A DNA stretch of 64,000 nt from an uncultured Flavobacteriaceae bacterium (GCA_947504035.1 CANNGA010000006.1:62001-126000); one strand, 5' to 3'. Shown: positions 1-9,220, counted from the stretch's first letter. Numbers and translations are program-made. The notes: generated by a model from the sequence alone, not told the origin.

Positions 1-1
1 G

Positions 2-958
2 CAGCAGGCCACTCCAGCGTCAAAAGTTATTATTTTTAATAACCTTAAAGATGCTTATGCTGGTGTTAATAATTTAAAGAAAGCGTTGTTTTATGCCGAA
101 GCAAAAGATCGCTTAAAAGATTCTATAACCGAAACTGCTCAAAAAGAGAAAGTAGTCGCTTTGATAGAACAATATGAATCCGAAAAGAAGCAACATGAAA
201 TAGAAGTGCTGCATACCAAAAACACTTTGCAGGCCCTAAAGATTAGTCAGCAATACTATTGGTTAGGAGCTGTGCTTGTTTTAAGTATGCTAGTATTGGC
301 CATTGGCTATTTTAGTTTTAGGAGTTTTAAAACAAAGCAACAGCTGGATAAAATTATACTTCAACAGCAATTGTTAAAATCTCAGCTTAACCCTCATTTT
401 CTGTTTAATGCGTTACAAAGCATTCAAAATTTTATTCATAAAAACGATAAAGAAAAATCATCAGCATACCTTACAAACTATGCAAAATTGATACGCTTAG
501 TTTTAGAAAATTCAGATCAAAATACAGTGACTGTTCATGATGATAAGCTAGCTTTGATCGCGTATTTAGAATTGCAACAATTAACGCATAATAATAGTTT
601 TAGTTATGAGGTAACAGTGGCAGATGCTGTGGTAGAAGATTTTGATAGCTTACCGCCATTAATAACGCAACCTTTTGTAGAAAATGCAGTCCTTCATGGT
701 GTGAAAACTGTTGTAAATGGTGAAATTCATGTTGCGTATTATAAAGAAAATAAGGCTTTATGCGTTGCTATTACAGATAATGGAAAAGGATTTGTGTCAC
801 ATAAACATGAAGAGCAACGCTTGCACAAATCTATGAGCATGCAAATTATTAAAAAACAATTTGAGATTTTACAAAAAACCTCAAAAACCTTTAAAGGGGC
901 TATGGAAATAGACCAAAGCAATGGTACTAAAGTGTTATTAAAATTTACTAATAGTTAA
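2..958 (+). CDS. LytS/YehU-type sensor histidine kinase, 5' end missing
   Basis: The reading frame is open from base 2, so the gene starts before the window; an in-frame TTG at 86 is not a convincing start. The visible 318 codons begin with a helical stretch that may be the end of TPR repeats, then a coiled coil, then one membrane helix (about bases 255-320). The kinase domain follows. Its H-box is LNPHFLFNAL with the phospho-accepting His at 395-397, its N-box is QPFVENAVLHG, and a G-box DNGKGF follows. This is the His_kinase (PF06580) plus HATPase arrangement of the LytS family. The response regulator starts 6 bp downstream, so the two form a two-component system, probably sensing through the missing periplasmic or TPR part. 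The stimulus cannot be inferred. Confidence 0.9.
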   Translation, partial: QQATPASKVIIFNNLKDAYAGVNNLKKALFYAEAKDRLKDSITETAQKEKVVALIEQYESEKKQHEIEVLHTKNTLQALKISQQYYWLGAVLVLSMLVLAIGYFSFRSFKTKQQLDKIILQQQLLKSQLNPHFLFNALQSIQNFIHKNDKEKSSAYLTNYAKLIRLVLENSDQNTVTVHDDKLALIAYLELQQLTHNNSFSYEVTVADAVVEDFDSLPPLITQPFVENAVLHGVKTVVNGEIHVAYYKENKALCVAITDNGKGFVSHKHEEQRLHKSMSMQIIKKQFEILQKTSKTFKGAMEIDQSNGTKVLLKFTNS

Positions 959-964
959 ATAAAT

Positions 965-1717
965 ATGAGTAAGTTATCCTGTTTTATTGTTGAAGATGAT
1001 GCCCAAGCGTTAGAGTATGCGGCTACATTATTAAAAAGTAATTCATCTATTACCGTTTTAGGACATACAGCCTATACTAATGAAGCCATTAAGCAAATAC
1101 AGCAATTGGCTCCAGATATTGTGATTCTAGACGTGTTTTTGGAAGATGGTACTGCGTTTGATGTATTGGAAGCCTTTGAAACTATTCCCTTTAAAATTAT
1201 TTTTACAACCTCGTATTCTAAATATGCTATAGAGGCGTTTAAATATAGCGCTGTAGATTTCTTATTAAAACCGTATCGATTAGAACAGCTTTCTGAAGCC
1301 ATAACACGTGCCAGGCAGCAGTACGATAATGAAAACTATCGCAAACAACTAGAAACACTTCAATATAATTTTTTAGAAAAGGCAGAAGATAAGAAGCTTA
1401 TTTTAAAAAGCTCGGAGGCTATTTTTATCGTGCGGATACAGGACATTATATATGCAAAATCCGACAATAATTACACTACATTTTATCTGCTCAATGGGGA
1501 CACTATTTTGGTGTCAGGCGCCTTAAAATCGTATCAGGCCAAATTGCCCTCTCATCGCTTTTTTAGAGTGCACCAAAGTTATTTAATACAACTTGCTTAC
1601 ATAACGGTGTTTAAAAAGCGAACAGATGAACTTATACTTAATGCTAGCCATACCATTCCTGTAGCACAAAGTAAAAAACAAGAGTTATTACGGCACATAG
1701 AAGCACTGAGTTCTTAA
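965..1717 (+). CDS. LytTR-family response regulator
   Basis: This 250-residue regulator has an N-terminal receiver domain (acidic pocket E10-D11-D12, phospho-acceptor D56 in VILDVF, and K102 in the LLKPY motif). A C-terminal LytTR DNA-binding domain spans about residues 140-245, with the typical FFRVHQSYLI segment. It lies 6 bp after the histidine kinase, so the two are co-transcribed and it is the cognate partner. LytTR regulators bind direct repeats upstream of their targets. The beta-helix lipoprotein gene just downstream is one possible target, but no repeat pair is obvious to me there. Confidence 0.92.
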   Translation: MSKLSCFIVEDDAQALEYAATLLKSNSSITVLGHTAYTNEAIKQIQQLAPDIVILDVFLEDGTAFDVLEAFETIPFKIIFTTSYSKYAIEAFKYSAVDFLLKPYRLEQLSEAITRARQQYDNENYRKQLETLQYNFLEKAEDKKLILKSSEAIFIVRIQDIIYAKSDNNYTTFYLLNGDTILVSGALKSYQAKLPSHRFFRVHQSYLIQLAYITVFKKRTDELILNASHTIPVAQSKKQELLRHIEALSS

Positions 1718-1732
1718 GGTGTATTAATTGTA

Positions 1733-1780
1733 GAATTCTCATTATACCTGTGCGAATACACTAGTGGTGCAGGAGAATTC
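1733..1780. other. Inverted repeat between regulator and lipoprotein gene
   Basis: GAATTCTC at 1733-1740 is the reverse complement of GAGAATTC at 1773-1780, with a CTG/CAG pair further inside. It lies in the 120-bp gap before the beta-helix lipoprotein and could be a leader stem-loop or an operator. No run of T follows, so it is not an obvious terminator. Confidence 0.35.
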
Positions 1781-1837
1781 ACATCTCTTAAAATTGGGGG
1801 AACTGAATATGGTATTTTGCAAGAAAATACTAAAATA

Positions 1838-3910
1838 ATGACAAAACTATTCTTTCTTTCAAAACAATTCATTTCTAAAATGATAGTTTGCAGTATTGTG
1901 GTGTTGTTTGCTGCTTGTAGTGGTGATGATGATGCGGCTAATGCCGATACGACAAACACCTTAACGGCTAATGCAGGCGTAGATCAAAATATAGCAACTC
2001 TCGTAGAAGTTGTTTTAGATGGTACTGCTTCTAGCGATAGTGCCAATGCTGTTTTCGAATATTCATGGGCATTTATCTCTAGACCCAATGGCAGTTTATC
2101 TGTTTTAGAAGCAGCAAATACAGCGTCGCCGTCTTTCCTTCCAGACTTAAATGGAGTTTATGAAATTAGACTAACCATTCGTAATGCCGAATTTGAAAGT
2201 TCGGACACAGTAAGCGTAACGGTAAACCAAGCAACGCCTAATACAACAATAGAACTTGGTGGTGCCATTAGAGAAGATATGGTTTTAACAAATACCGTTG
2301 CCACTCCAGGAGTACCAGATTATTGTGTGACTCGTAATATAGATTTAAGTGCAGTGATGACCATAGAGCCTGGTGTAGAAATACAGTTTGCGCCAGATGT
2401 AGAATTTGTTGTTAGTGGTGATGATGCGGCACTTGTTGCAAGGGGTACAGATGCGAATCATATTGTGTTTACAGCTAAAGACACATCGAGGCCATGGCGG
2501 GGGTTAGCCTTTGTTCTTGCAGGAGATTTTAGAAATGAGCTCGATTATGTCGATATTTCTTATGCAGGTATCGATTTGATAAGCATTGTAGATAGAGAGG
2601 CAAGTTTGGGCGTGTCTAGCTTTAGTCAGTTAAGTGTTACCAATACTACAATTACAAATAGTGCATCTGCAGGGATGTTTATAGAATCGGATGTAGCGCT
2701 TAATGCGTTTGCGAACAATAGTTTTTCGAATAATGCAGGTAGACCTTTGGTTTTGGCGGCCGAACAAGTCGCGATACTGGATGCTGCGTCTTCGTTTTCG
2801 CAAAATAATGGTGATAATAGTATAGAAATTCACAATGGTAGTATCGCTACTGGTGAAGCAGTGTCTTGGGTTAATATTGAAGATGGTACACCTTATGTCG
2901 TAACAAGTGATATAAATCTTAGTGATAAACTTACCATTAGTCCTGGTGTAGAATTGCGCTTTGATGTAGACAGGAGCTTTGTAGTAGATGGTGATGGTGC
3001 TATCATTGCAGAAGGAACTGCTGAAGACCCCATCGTGTTTACAGCAGTAGAGACTACGGCGCCTTGGAGAGGGATAGCAGTACTTTCAGATAATTTTGAG
3101 AATACATTAGATCATGTCATGATTTCTTATGCGGGAGCCGATTTAATTTCTATTGTGGATGAAAAGGTAGCCTTAGGCATCTCTTCTTTTGGAGTTTTAA
3201 GTGTGTCTAATACCACCATAGCGCATAGTGTTAACCATGGCATGCTTATAGAAAGAAATGTAGACGCCTCTGGTTTTGAGAATAATAATTTTGAAAACAA
3301 TGCGGGAACGCCGCTTATAGTCTCGGTACAGTCCCTACATCAGTTGGATACCGCAACGCGTTTTGGGGCGTCTAATGGCGCTAACTTTGTGGAAGTTTTG
3401 GGAGGCACTTCGAATGAGTCTTCTGAAATTAGTTGGAGAGGGTTTAGTGATGGAACACCATTTTTTGTGTCAGATAATATAAATGTTAGAGGCGAAGGCG
3501 TTACAGTAGCGCCAAATACAACGTTTCAATTTGCCTCAGATACTTTTATTAGAATAGATGGAAATGATACGTTTTTTTCAGCAGAAGGCGGAAATGCTTC
3601 GGGACGTATTGTATTTACAGCATTTAATCAAAGTCTACCTTGGCGAGGTATGTCATTTTTAACGGATAACGTAAGAAATACATTAGACTTTGTAGAGGTA
3701 TCCTATGCCGGTAGTAGTGCGTTGGGGAATATTTCCAGACGCGCCAATGTAGGTGTTGGAAGTTTTAATAGATTAGAACTCACCAATGCTGTAATAACGC
3801 ATGGCGAAGGTTACGGCGTTGTTGTTAACTCCAGTGCAGAGGTTAATTTAAATATAGAAGCCAGTAACGATTTGTCCAATAATACCTTAGGCAATGTGTT
3901 TTTCGAATAA
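1838..3910 (+). CDS. Secreted lipoprotein with PKD-like domain and triplicated beta-helix module
   Basis: ATG at 1838 is preferred over the in-frame TTG at 1817 because it places a signal peptide directly at the N-terminus, ending in the lipobox LFAAC followed by SGDDD. The acidic residues after the lipidated Cys resemble the lipoprotein export signal of Bacteroidota, so surface display is likely. Next comes an Ig/PKD-like domain (about residues 40-130, GxDQ...LDGT...YSW), then three copies of a ~190-residue module. Each has a low-temperature-like string ending IVFTA, a PWRG motif, L-D-V/F-V-x-(I/V)SYAG and a stretch of NTTI/NAVI turns. This pattern suggests a right-handed parallel beta-helix. 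Function is unknown; adhesion or polysaccharide binding are guesses from fold only. No T9SS tail is present. Confidence 0.8.
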   Translation: MTKLFFLSKQFISKMIVCSIVVLFAACSGDDDAANADTTNTLTANAGVDQNIATLVEVVLDGTASSDSANAVFEYSWAFISRPNGSLSVLEAANTASPSFLPDLNGVYEIRLTIRNAEFESSDTVSVTVNQATPNTTIELGGAIREDMVLTNTVATPGVPDYCVTRNIDLSAVMTIEPGVEIQFAPDVEFVVSGDDAALVARGTDANHIVFTAKDTSRPWRGLAFVLAGDFRNELDYVDISYAGIDLISIVDREASLGVSSFSQLSVTNTTITNSASAGMFIESDVALNAFANNSFSNNAGRPLVLAAEQVAILDAASSFSQNNGDNSIEIHNGSIATGEAVSWVNIEDGTPYVVTSDINLSDKLTISPGVELRFDVDRSFVVDGDGAIIAEGTAEDPIVFTAVETTAPWRGIAVLSDNFENTLDHVMISYAGADLISIVDEKVALGISSFGVLSVSNTTIAHSVNHGMLIERNVDASGFENNNFENNAGTPLIVSVQSLHQLDTATRFGASNGANFVEVLGGTSNESSEISWRGFSDGTPFFVSDNINVRGEGVTVAPNTTFQFASDTFIRIDGNDTFFSAEGGNASGRIVFTAFNQSLPWRGMSFLTDNVRNTLDFVEVSYAGSSALGNISRRANVGVGSFNRLELTNAVITHGEGYGVVVNSSAEVNLNIEASNDLSNNTLGNVFFE

Positions 3911-3978
3911 AATTCGAAACACTATTGCTTGCTTTTAACATAGAGTCTAATACTAGCTAAAAAAGCGACAGTTTGGTT

Positions 3979-4022
3979 ACTGCAGATACAATGTATTCTT
4001 CTTATCGAGATGTATTTGCAGT
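3979..4022. other. Stem-loop in intergenic gap
   Basis: ACTGCAGATACA (3979-3990) can pair over all 12 positions, with one G-T wobble, with TGTATTTGCAGT (4011-4022) across a 20-base loop. It sits about 70 bp after the lipoprotein stop. No T-run follows, so a terminator role is uncertain. The rest of 3911-4170 shows no gene. Confidence 0.35.
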
Positions 4023-4170
4023 GCCAAGTCGTATTGCAGCAATGCAAAGCACTTTAATTTAATCGCCTACCAAAACGCAAATGGACTTACTGTTATTATA
4101 AACAAAAGTTAAAGTCCTAATACCGTCTTAGGCTTAAAACTATATTTGAGACTATAAATGTAGTATTAAG

Positions 4171-4935
4171 ATGGTTATGTGCTTAAAAGAAACAAAAGGT
4201 TGGCTCTTAATAGCTTTGGCGGCATTTGCTTTAAAGTTAGAAGCACAAGCCATTAAAGATGTTTCAGGGCGCTTGGTTTCTAAAGACACCATTTCATTAG
4301 AAAACATACATGTTTTTAATACCAGCCTTAATCGTGGTGTGGTGACCAATCGCAATGGCGAATTTGAAATTGAAGCACGTATAAATGATACACTGGTTAT
4401 ATCGTCTATAGGCCTTCAAAAGAAGCAATTGGTGGTGCGTCAAGACCAATACCATTCAAAACAAGAGGTGCAAATAGAGATTTTTTCTAAGGTTACCCGT
4501 CTAAACGAAGTTATACTACATCCCTATGGGTTATCAGGCCACTTAAGTAGCGATATGCAACAACTAGAAAAGCCTTTTACAATATCAAATAAAGCCCTAG
4601 GGTTGCCCGAGCCTAAATTTAAACCCTTAACCCTTAATCAACGTAGGCTTCAAACGGCATCAGGTTTTGGAATCATTCCCTTAATAAATGTCATTTCTGG
4701 ACGGACAAAAAAGCTTAAAACATTGGTAGATTTAGACCATAGAGTAGCGACCGTGAAAAAAGCGAGAACGCTATTTAACGACGAATTTATAATAGGTTTA
4801 GGGGTGCATCCCGATAAACTAGAGCAATTCTGGTATTATTGCGAATGGAATCCTAACTTTAAAGCGCTAATAAGCGAAGGGGATTTTGAGAAGACCGTAA
4901 ACTATTTAAAAGCCAATGCCGAATTGTTTTTTTAG
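4171..4935 (+). CDS. Secreted carboxypeptidase-regulatory-like domain protein
   Basis: This 254-residue protein has a signal peptide ending near LKLEAQA. A CarboxypepD_reg-like domain (about residues 27-105) follows: it opens with VSGRLVSKDT, continues with VTNRNGEFEI, and closes with LVISSIGLQKKQLVV. This is the beta-sandwich that Bacteroidota place at the N-terminus of TonB-dependent receptors, but here no plug or barrel follows. The remaining ~150 residues are unassigned and end in a helical segment without T9SS signature. Such stand-alone proteins are common in flavobacteria and their role is not established. The gene converges on trpS; no hairpin terminator was seen in the 133-bp gap. 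Confidence 0.75.
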   Translation: MVMCLKETKGWLLIALAAFALKLEAQAIKDVSGRLVSKDTISLENIHVFNTSLNRGVVTNRNGEFEIEARINDTLVISSIGLQKKQLVVRQDQYHSKQEVQIEIFSKVTRLNEVILHPYGLSGHLSSDMQQLEKPFTISNKALGLPEPKFKPLTLNQRRLQTASGFGIIPLINVISGRTKKLKTLVDLDHRVATVKKARTLFNDEFIIGLGVHPDKLEQFWYYCEWNPNFKALISEGDFEKTVNYLKANAELFF

Positions 4936-5068
4936 GCATTAAATTCTTTATTTTAAACACCTATTGCCTTTCTTAAACGAGCTAGTGCTTAAAAAGCAAA
5001 ACAAAAGACGAGGCTTTACTTTGAAATTATAGCAAAACGTATAAATTAATTAAAGTTTAGGATTAGTA

Positions 5069-6037
5069 TTAATAGCCCACCTTGTCACGCACCCTTTTCA
5101 AAACGCTATCAGCAACCGCTTTAGCCTTTTCAGCACCAATAGCCAAGGCTTTATCAATCGCCTCAAGGTTATCCATATAATAAGCATAGCGTTCACGTTG
5201 TACAGCAAAGGTCTCAACAATAAGCTCGAATAAGGCCTGTTTGGCATGACCATAACCATAATTGCCATTTTCATAATTGGCTTTCATTTCGGCAATTTGA
5301 GCGGCATTAGCGAGCAGGCTGTAGATGGCAAAACAATTACAAGTAGCCCAATCTTTAGGGGCTTCTAAAGGCGTACTGTCTGTTTTAATAGACATGATTT
5401 GCTTGCGCAACTTCTTATCTGTTAGAAAAATATTGATGGTATTATCTCTACTCTTACTCATTTTATGACCATCTCTTCCCGGAATGAGCATGGTGTTGTC
5501 TTGAATTTTACCTTCTGGTAACACAAAAGTATCTCCCATTTGGGCATGAAATCGAGATGCGACATCTCGAGTCATTTCAATATGTTGTAATTGATCTTTA
5601 CCCACAGGGATGATATTGGCATCGTATAACAAAATATCGGCAGCCATTAACATAGGGTACGAGAATAATCCAGAATTCACATCTTCTAACCGGTCTGCTT
5701 TATCTTTAAAGCTATGCGCCAATGTGAGGCGTTGGTAGGGAAAGAAACAACTTAAATACCATGATAGCTCTGTAACTTGAGGGATATCGCTTTGTCTGTA
5801 AAATACTGTTTTCTCAATGTCCAGTCCAAAAGCCAACCATGTCGCAGCAGTAGAATAGGTGTTTTCGCGCAGCGTTGCCGCATCTTTAATTTGCGTTAAA
5901 GTATGTAGATTGGCAATAAATAAATACGAATCATTTTCTGGTGCCTCTGCCATTTTTATAGCAGGCATAATAGCGCCTAAAATGTTTCCTAAGTGTGGAG
6001 TTCCTGTACTTTGTATGCCTGTAAGTATGCGTGCCAT
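5069..6037 (-). CDS. trpS: Tryptophan--tRNA ligase
   Basis: This enzyme charges tRNA-Trp with tryptophan in the cytoplasm. The start was set at the ATG at 6037, giving MARILTGIQSTGTPHLGN and 322 residues, the normal bacterial length; the 30 codons upstream in frame contain the promoter and are not coding. Class I signature motifs are the HIGH-equivalent HLGN (residues 15-18) and KMSKS at about residue 193. The Trp-specific PYQRLTLAHSFKDK and GKDQLQHIEMTRDVA segments are also present. The gene is divergent from plsC. Confidence 0.97.
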   Translation of the reverse strand: MARILTGIQSTGTPHLGNILGAIMPAIKMAEAPENDSYLFIANLHTLTQIKDAATLRENTYSTAATWLAFGLDIEKTVFYRQSDIPQVTELSWYLSCFFPYQRLTLAHSFKDKADRLEDVNSGLFSYPMLMAADILLYDANIIPVGKDQLQHIEMTRDVASRFHAQMGDTFVLPEGKIQDNTMLIPGRDGHKMSKSRDNTINIFLTDKKLRKQIMSIKTDSTPLEAPKDWATCNCFAIYSLLANAAQIAEMKANYENGNYGYGHAKQALFELIVETFAVQRERYAYYMDNLEAIDKALAIGAEKAKAVADSVLKRVRDKVGY

Positions 6038-6097
6038 AAGTGTAACCTGAAAATTGAGGTGTGTTTTAAGTTGGTAATCTAAAAAAATCAACGAAGG

Positions 6098-6127
6098 CAA
6101 AGGTAATCGATTTTGTAAAAACCTCAA
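6098..6127 (-). promoter_or_regulatory. Predicted trpS promoter
   Basis: Read on the minus strand: TTG (6125-6127), 19 bases, then TACCTTTG (6098-6105). This matches the flavobacterial TTG-N17-23-TAnnTTTG promoter and supports the trpS start at 6037, about 55 bp downstream. Confidence 0.7.
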
Positions 6128-6145
6128 TACAATTGCTTATTTTTG
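6112..6145 (+). promoter_or_regulatory. Predicted plsC promoter
   Basis: TTTG (6112-6115) and TATTTTTG (6138-6145) are separated by 22 bases. The -7 box ends only 6 bp before the plsC ATG, so the transcript would be leaderless or nearly so. The element interlocks with the divergent trpS promoter. Confidence 0.6.
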
Positions 6146-6151
6146 GCAGAG

Positions 6152-6892
6152 ATGAAAGTTTTTAAATACATATTTTGGCTGCTATACCGCATTTGGTTCT
6201 ATATGCTTGTAGCTGTACCTATTCTTATACTGTTTCCAATATTATTAATTTCTATTTCTAAAGAATCGTGGTACCCGTTTTTTTTTAAAATAGCGCGTGT
6301 TTGGGCGAAGATTATTCTTATTGGTATGGGGTTTCGCTATACGATTACAAGAGACCAAATACCAGAAGCAAAACGAAGTTATATGTTTATTGCGAACCAC
6401 ACGTCCATGACGGATATTATGTTAATGCTTGTCGCGATAAAGAACCCTTTTGTATTTGTAGGAAAGAAAGAGTTGGCTAAAATCCCTTTGTTTGGGTTTT
6501 TTTATAAGCGCACCTGTATTTTAGTAGATAGAAGTTCCGCAAAAAGCAGGCAAGCGGTATTTTTACAAGCACAGCGCCGTTTAAAACAGGGCTTAAGTGT
6601 TTGTATTTTTCCTGAAGGTGGTGTGCCAGACGAACATGTGCTTTTAGACGTGTTTAAAGATGGGGCTTTTAGGCTTGCGATAAATCATAATATACCTATT
6701 GTACCATTAACCTTTGCGGATAATAAAAAGCGTTTTTCGTATACGTTTTTTAGTGGAAGTCCGGGGAAAATGCGTGCCAAAATTCATAATTTTATAGAAA
6801 CTACGAACTACAATGTAGAAACCACTAGAGATTTAAATGATACCTCTAGAGCTATTATTTATAAACAACTTCAGGAATTTCATAAGGCATAG
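6152..6892 (+). CDS. plsC: 1-acyl-sn-glycerol-3-phosphate acyltransferase
   Basis: This membrane enzyme adds the second acyl chain to lysophosphatidic acid to give phosphatidic acid. The ATG at 6152 is preferred; the in-frame TTG at 6143 lies inside the -7 promoter box. The N-terminal ~45 residues contain a hydrophobic membrane segment (YRIWFYMLVAVPILILFPIL). The acyltransferase signatures follow: NHTSMTD (the HX4D catalytic motif), a KKELAKIPLFG block, and FPEGG for phosphate binding. Length (246 residues) is normal. The barrel gene that follows is convergent with only 1 bp between the stops, so the two transcripts must overlap. Confidence 0.92.
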   Translation: MKVFKYIFWLLYRIWFYMLVAVPILILFPILLISISKESWYPFFFKIARVWAKIILIGMGFRYTITRDQIPEAKRSYMFIANHTSMTDIMLMLVAIKNPFVFVGKKELAKIPLFGFFYKRTCILVDRSSAKSRQAVFLQAQRRLKQGLSVCIFPEGGVPDEHVLLDVFKDGAFRLAINHNIPIVPLTFADNKKRFSYTFFSGSPGKMRAKIHNFIETTNYNVETTRDLNDTSRAIIYKQLQEFHKA

Positions 6893-6893
6893 G

Positions 6894-8462
6894 TTAAAGT
6901 TTAATGCCAAACCCAGTATACACACCAATGATAAATGGTTGAAAATTACCAGACGTAGTTCTAAAGGTGTTAATTTGATATTTAAACAAAGGTTCTAGAT
7001 TGAAATCGATCTTCTTCGAAATTTTATAGTTTAAGCCTAGGCCAAGATTGGCACTGTAACTGGTTTTATTAATGTTATTTGTGGGTTCTAAATCGGTGAC
7101 TTGTCCGTCAATTTCAGAAGAAGCATTGGCATTATTAAGAAAAAAAGAGCTAAAACCTCCTATGAGACTAACGCCTAAGCGTTTTGAAGAAAGCGCATAT
7201 TCAATTTCTAGAGGCACTTCTATAAAATCGAAGGATTGATTAATAGAAGTTGTAGTTGCGTTAGAGTTTAAAATACGATTGGCATTCACAGATTCAGCAC
7301 TTAAAAGTGAAACGGTATTATTTTCAGTAGCGATAGCATCAGCAGGAGGAGGTGGTAAATTAGGAATGGATTCAAGATTGTTTAAGGCAAAATCACTTGG
7401 GACATTATTTCGTAAAGCAATAACATCATTAGTGTTAAATCCTAGATTTATTCTATTAATACCAGAGCGAATGGTTACTTTTTTATTAAGTGCATAACTG
7501 GCATTAATACCATAGCTCAGGTTAACTTCTCCACTTTTAGAATTGTTATCGAATTGCGCGTTTAAAGCCGAACCATTATGCGATAAGCTATTAAAATATA
7601 CAGGTGCTACATTTGGAGCAACACGCCATTTATTTTCAATAGTAGGGGATAATTCTTCATCCTTGTTTTCAATAGCGTTAGTTGCTGCAATAGCCTCTTC
7701 AATAGAAACTTGTTTTGGGGCAGCAATGCTGTCGTTGGTAGTTGTAGTAATAGCTTCAGCATTATTCGTGCTCAATGCTACTGTATTTGCATGGCTTGCA
7801 ATGGTGTTAAGGTTTTGAGAGGGGCGTGTTTTGTTAGTGGCAACGTTGTGTTGCGGCGTAACCGTACCATTTAAATGTGACGATGTCGTTTTCGAATGTG
7901 TAACGGTTGGGGTAGTCGTGTTAGTCGCTGCTATCTTGTTCGTATTGGTTGTTTTGGATTTAGAAGCGGCCTTTACGCTTGTGTTTTTAGAAATGTTTGG
8001 TATGTTGGTATAAGATGGCGCTTTGTTACTATGAGCTACTGTACTATTGGAGGTTTTAGATGACGTAGACGTTTGAGGTGTTGCCTTCGTTGTGACATCA
8101 GAAATCGTAGTTCTAGCTGCGGCAACCTTATTAGGTACTTCTTTTTGCGATGTTTTATGTTTTAAAATATGTTTTTCCGTTGGAACGGCTTTCGTTGAAG
8201 TTTTAGAATCTGGTTCTAATACAATTTTAGGGGGGGCTGTTGGACTTGTATCGTTAAACATAGAAAATGCTCCAATACTCAGGAGTATTGCAAGAGCAGC
8301 AGCAGTTCCTGCATAACGCCACCATATAGGTATAATGCGACGTTTCTTTTTAGTGTTGCCTAATTGTGCTTCTATATTTGTCCATAGTGCAGGGTCAGGA
8401 GTCACCTCAAAATCTTTGAAGTGTTCCTGAAATAATCTGTCTATGCGTTTTTTTTCTCCCAT
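6894..8462 (-). CDS. Inner-membrane-anchored protein with long linker and C-terminal beta-barrel, partner of ECF sigma factor
   Basis: This is 522 residues in three parts. The N-terminal ~45 residues are charged and presumably cytoplasmic (RLFQEHFKDFEVTPDPALW, a stretch typical of Bacteroidota sigma-linked barrel proteins). A membrane helix lies at about residues 50-67. A ~200-residue Ser/Thr/Asn/Ala-rich low-complexity linker (about 75-270) is followed by a ~230-residue C-terminal domain of alternating strands ending in YTGFGIKL, as in outer-membrane barrels. The start codon overlaps the sigma-factor stop (TAATG), so translation is coupled. By context the N-terminus is likely to bind the sigma factor, as anti-sigma factors do, but no canonical anti-sigma motif such as ZAS is visible. 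The topology is inferred from composition. Confidence 0.7.
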   Translation of the reverse strand: MGEKKRIDRLFQEHFKDFEVTPDPALWTNIEAQLGNTKKKRRIIPIWWRYAGTAAALAILLSIGAFSMFNDTSPTAPPKIVLEPDSKTSTKAVPTEKHILKHKTSQKEVPNKVAAARTTISDVTTKATPQTSTSSKTSNSTVAHSNKAPSYTNIPNISKNTSVKAASKSKTTNTNKIAATNTTTPTVTHSKTTSSHLNGTVTPQHNVATNKTRPSQNLNTIASHANTVALSTNNAEAITTTTNDSIAAPKQVSIEEAIAATNAIENKDEELSPTIENKWRVAPNVAPVYFNSLSHNGSALNAQFDNNSKSGEVNLSYGINASYALNKKVTIRSGINRINLGFNTNDVIALRNNVPSDFALNNLESIPNLPPPPADAIATENNTVSLLSAESVNANRILNSNATTTSINQSFDFIEVPLEIEYALSSKRLGVSLIGGFSSFFLNNANASSEIDGQVTDLEPTNNINKTSYSANLGLGLNYKISKKIDFNLEPLFKYQINTFRTTSGNFQPFIIGVYTGFGIKL

Positions 8463-9004
8463 TACAAGGATTGTAGGTTTTGTTTTTTATTATAATGTTC
8501 TATAGTTTGTTTTAAAGTCTGTCTTGCTCTAGCAAGATTAGATTTGGAAGTCCCTATAGAAATGTTGAGCATTTCTGCAATTTCTTTATGTGAATAGCCA
8601 TCCAATACATATAAATTGAAGACTAAACGGTATCTGTCGGGTAACTCTTGTATAATTTGCAATAAAAAGTCGATGGAGATGTCCTCATCATCTAGTTCAA
8701 CCTCTACATCTTCTGGCATGTTTTCGTTTATAATATCGAAAACTTTCTCATTTCTGTAACGTTGTAAAACAGTATTAACAGTGATGCGTTTTAGCCACCC
8801 CTCAAAAGAGCCTTTAAAATTGTATTGATTAATTTTTGCAAAAATGGTAAGAAAAGCATCTTGAAGGTTGTCTTCGGCCTCTGTATAATTACGAGAGTAT
8901 TTAAGGCAAGAGGAAAACAGTTTACTCGAAAAGAGTTTATACAGTTCGCCTTGCGCTTTAACGTCGTTTTTTTTACAGTTCTTTATGAGTTGCTCTAACC
9001 CCAA
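8462..9004 (-). CDS. ECF-type RNA polymerase sigma factor
   Basis: This 180-residue sigma-70 factor has region 2 (about residues 20-90, with AEDNLQDAFLTIF and GWLKRITVNTVLQRYR) and region 4 (about 115-170, with LPDRYRLVFNLYVLDGYSHKEIAEML and the SIGTSKSNLARAR helix-turn-helix). Regions 1 and 3 are absent, as in ECF factors. The stop shares one base with the start of the barrel protein, its likely regulator. The 216 bp upstream (9005-9220) presumably hold its promoter; I see no full TAnnTTTG match there, so it may use a special or autoregulated promoter. Confidence 0.93.
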   Translation of the reverse strand: MGLEQLIKNCKKNDVKAQGELYKLFSSKLFSSCLKYSRNYTEAEDNLQDAFLTIFAKINQYNFKGSFEGWLKRITVNTVLQRYRNEKVFDIINENMPEDVEVELDDEDISIDFLLQIIQELPDRYRLVFNLYVLDGYSHKEIAEMLNISIGTSKSNLARARQTLKQTIEHYNKKQNLQSL

Positions 9005-9220
9005 TGGTTACAAAAGTTTAATTTAATGTTTCGTTTAATGCGTCACAGGTTTTGTATTTTAAAAGTATTCGACAGTATAATTTAATATGAGTCAAAACTC
9101 TAAATAAGCAAACTGTACAACAGGATCGCTGTAAATTAGCGAAAAATTTTAAAATAACTTATTTAAAGTTCCGGTTTATAATATCTAGATGCTTGTTTTT
9201 CAAAAAGGTTGCGTATAAAA

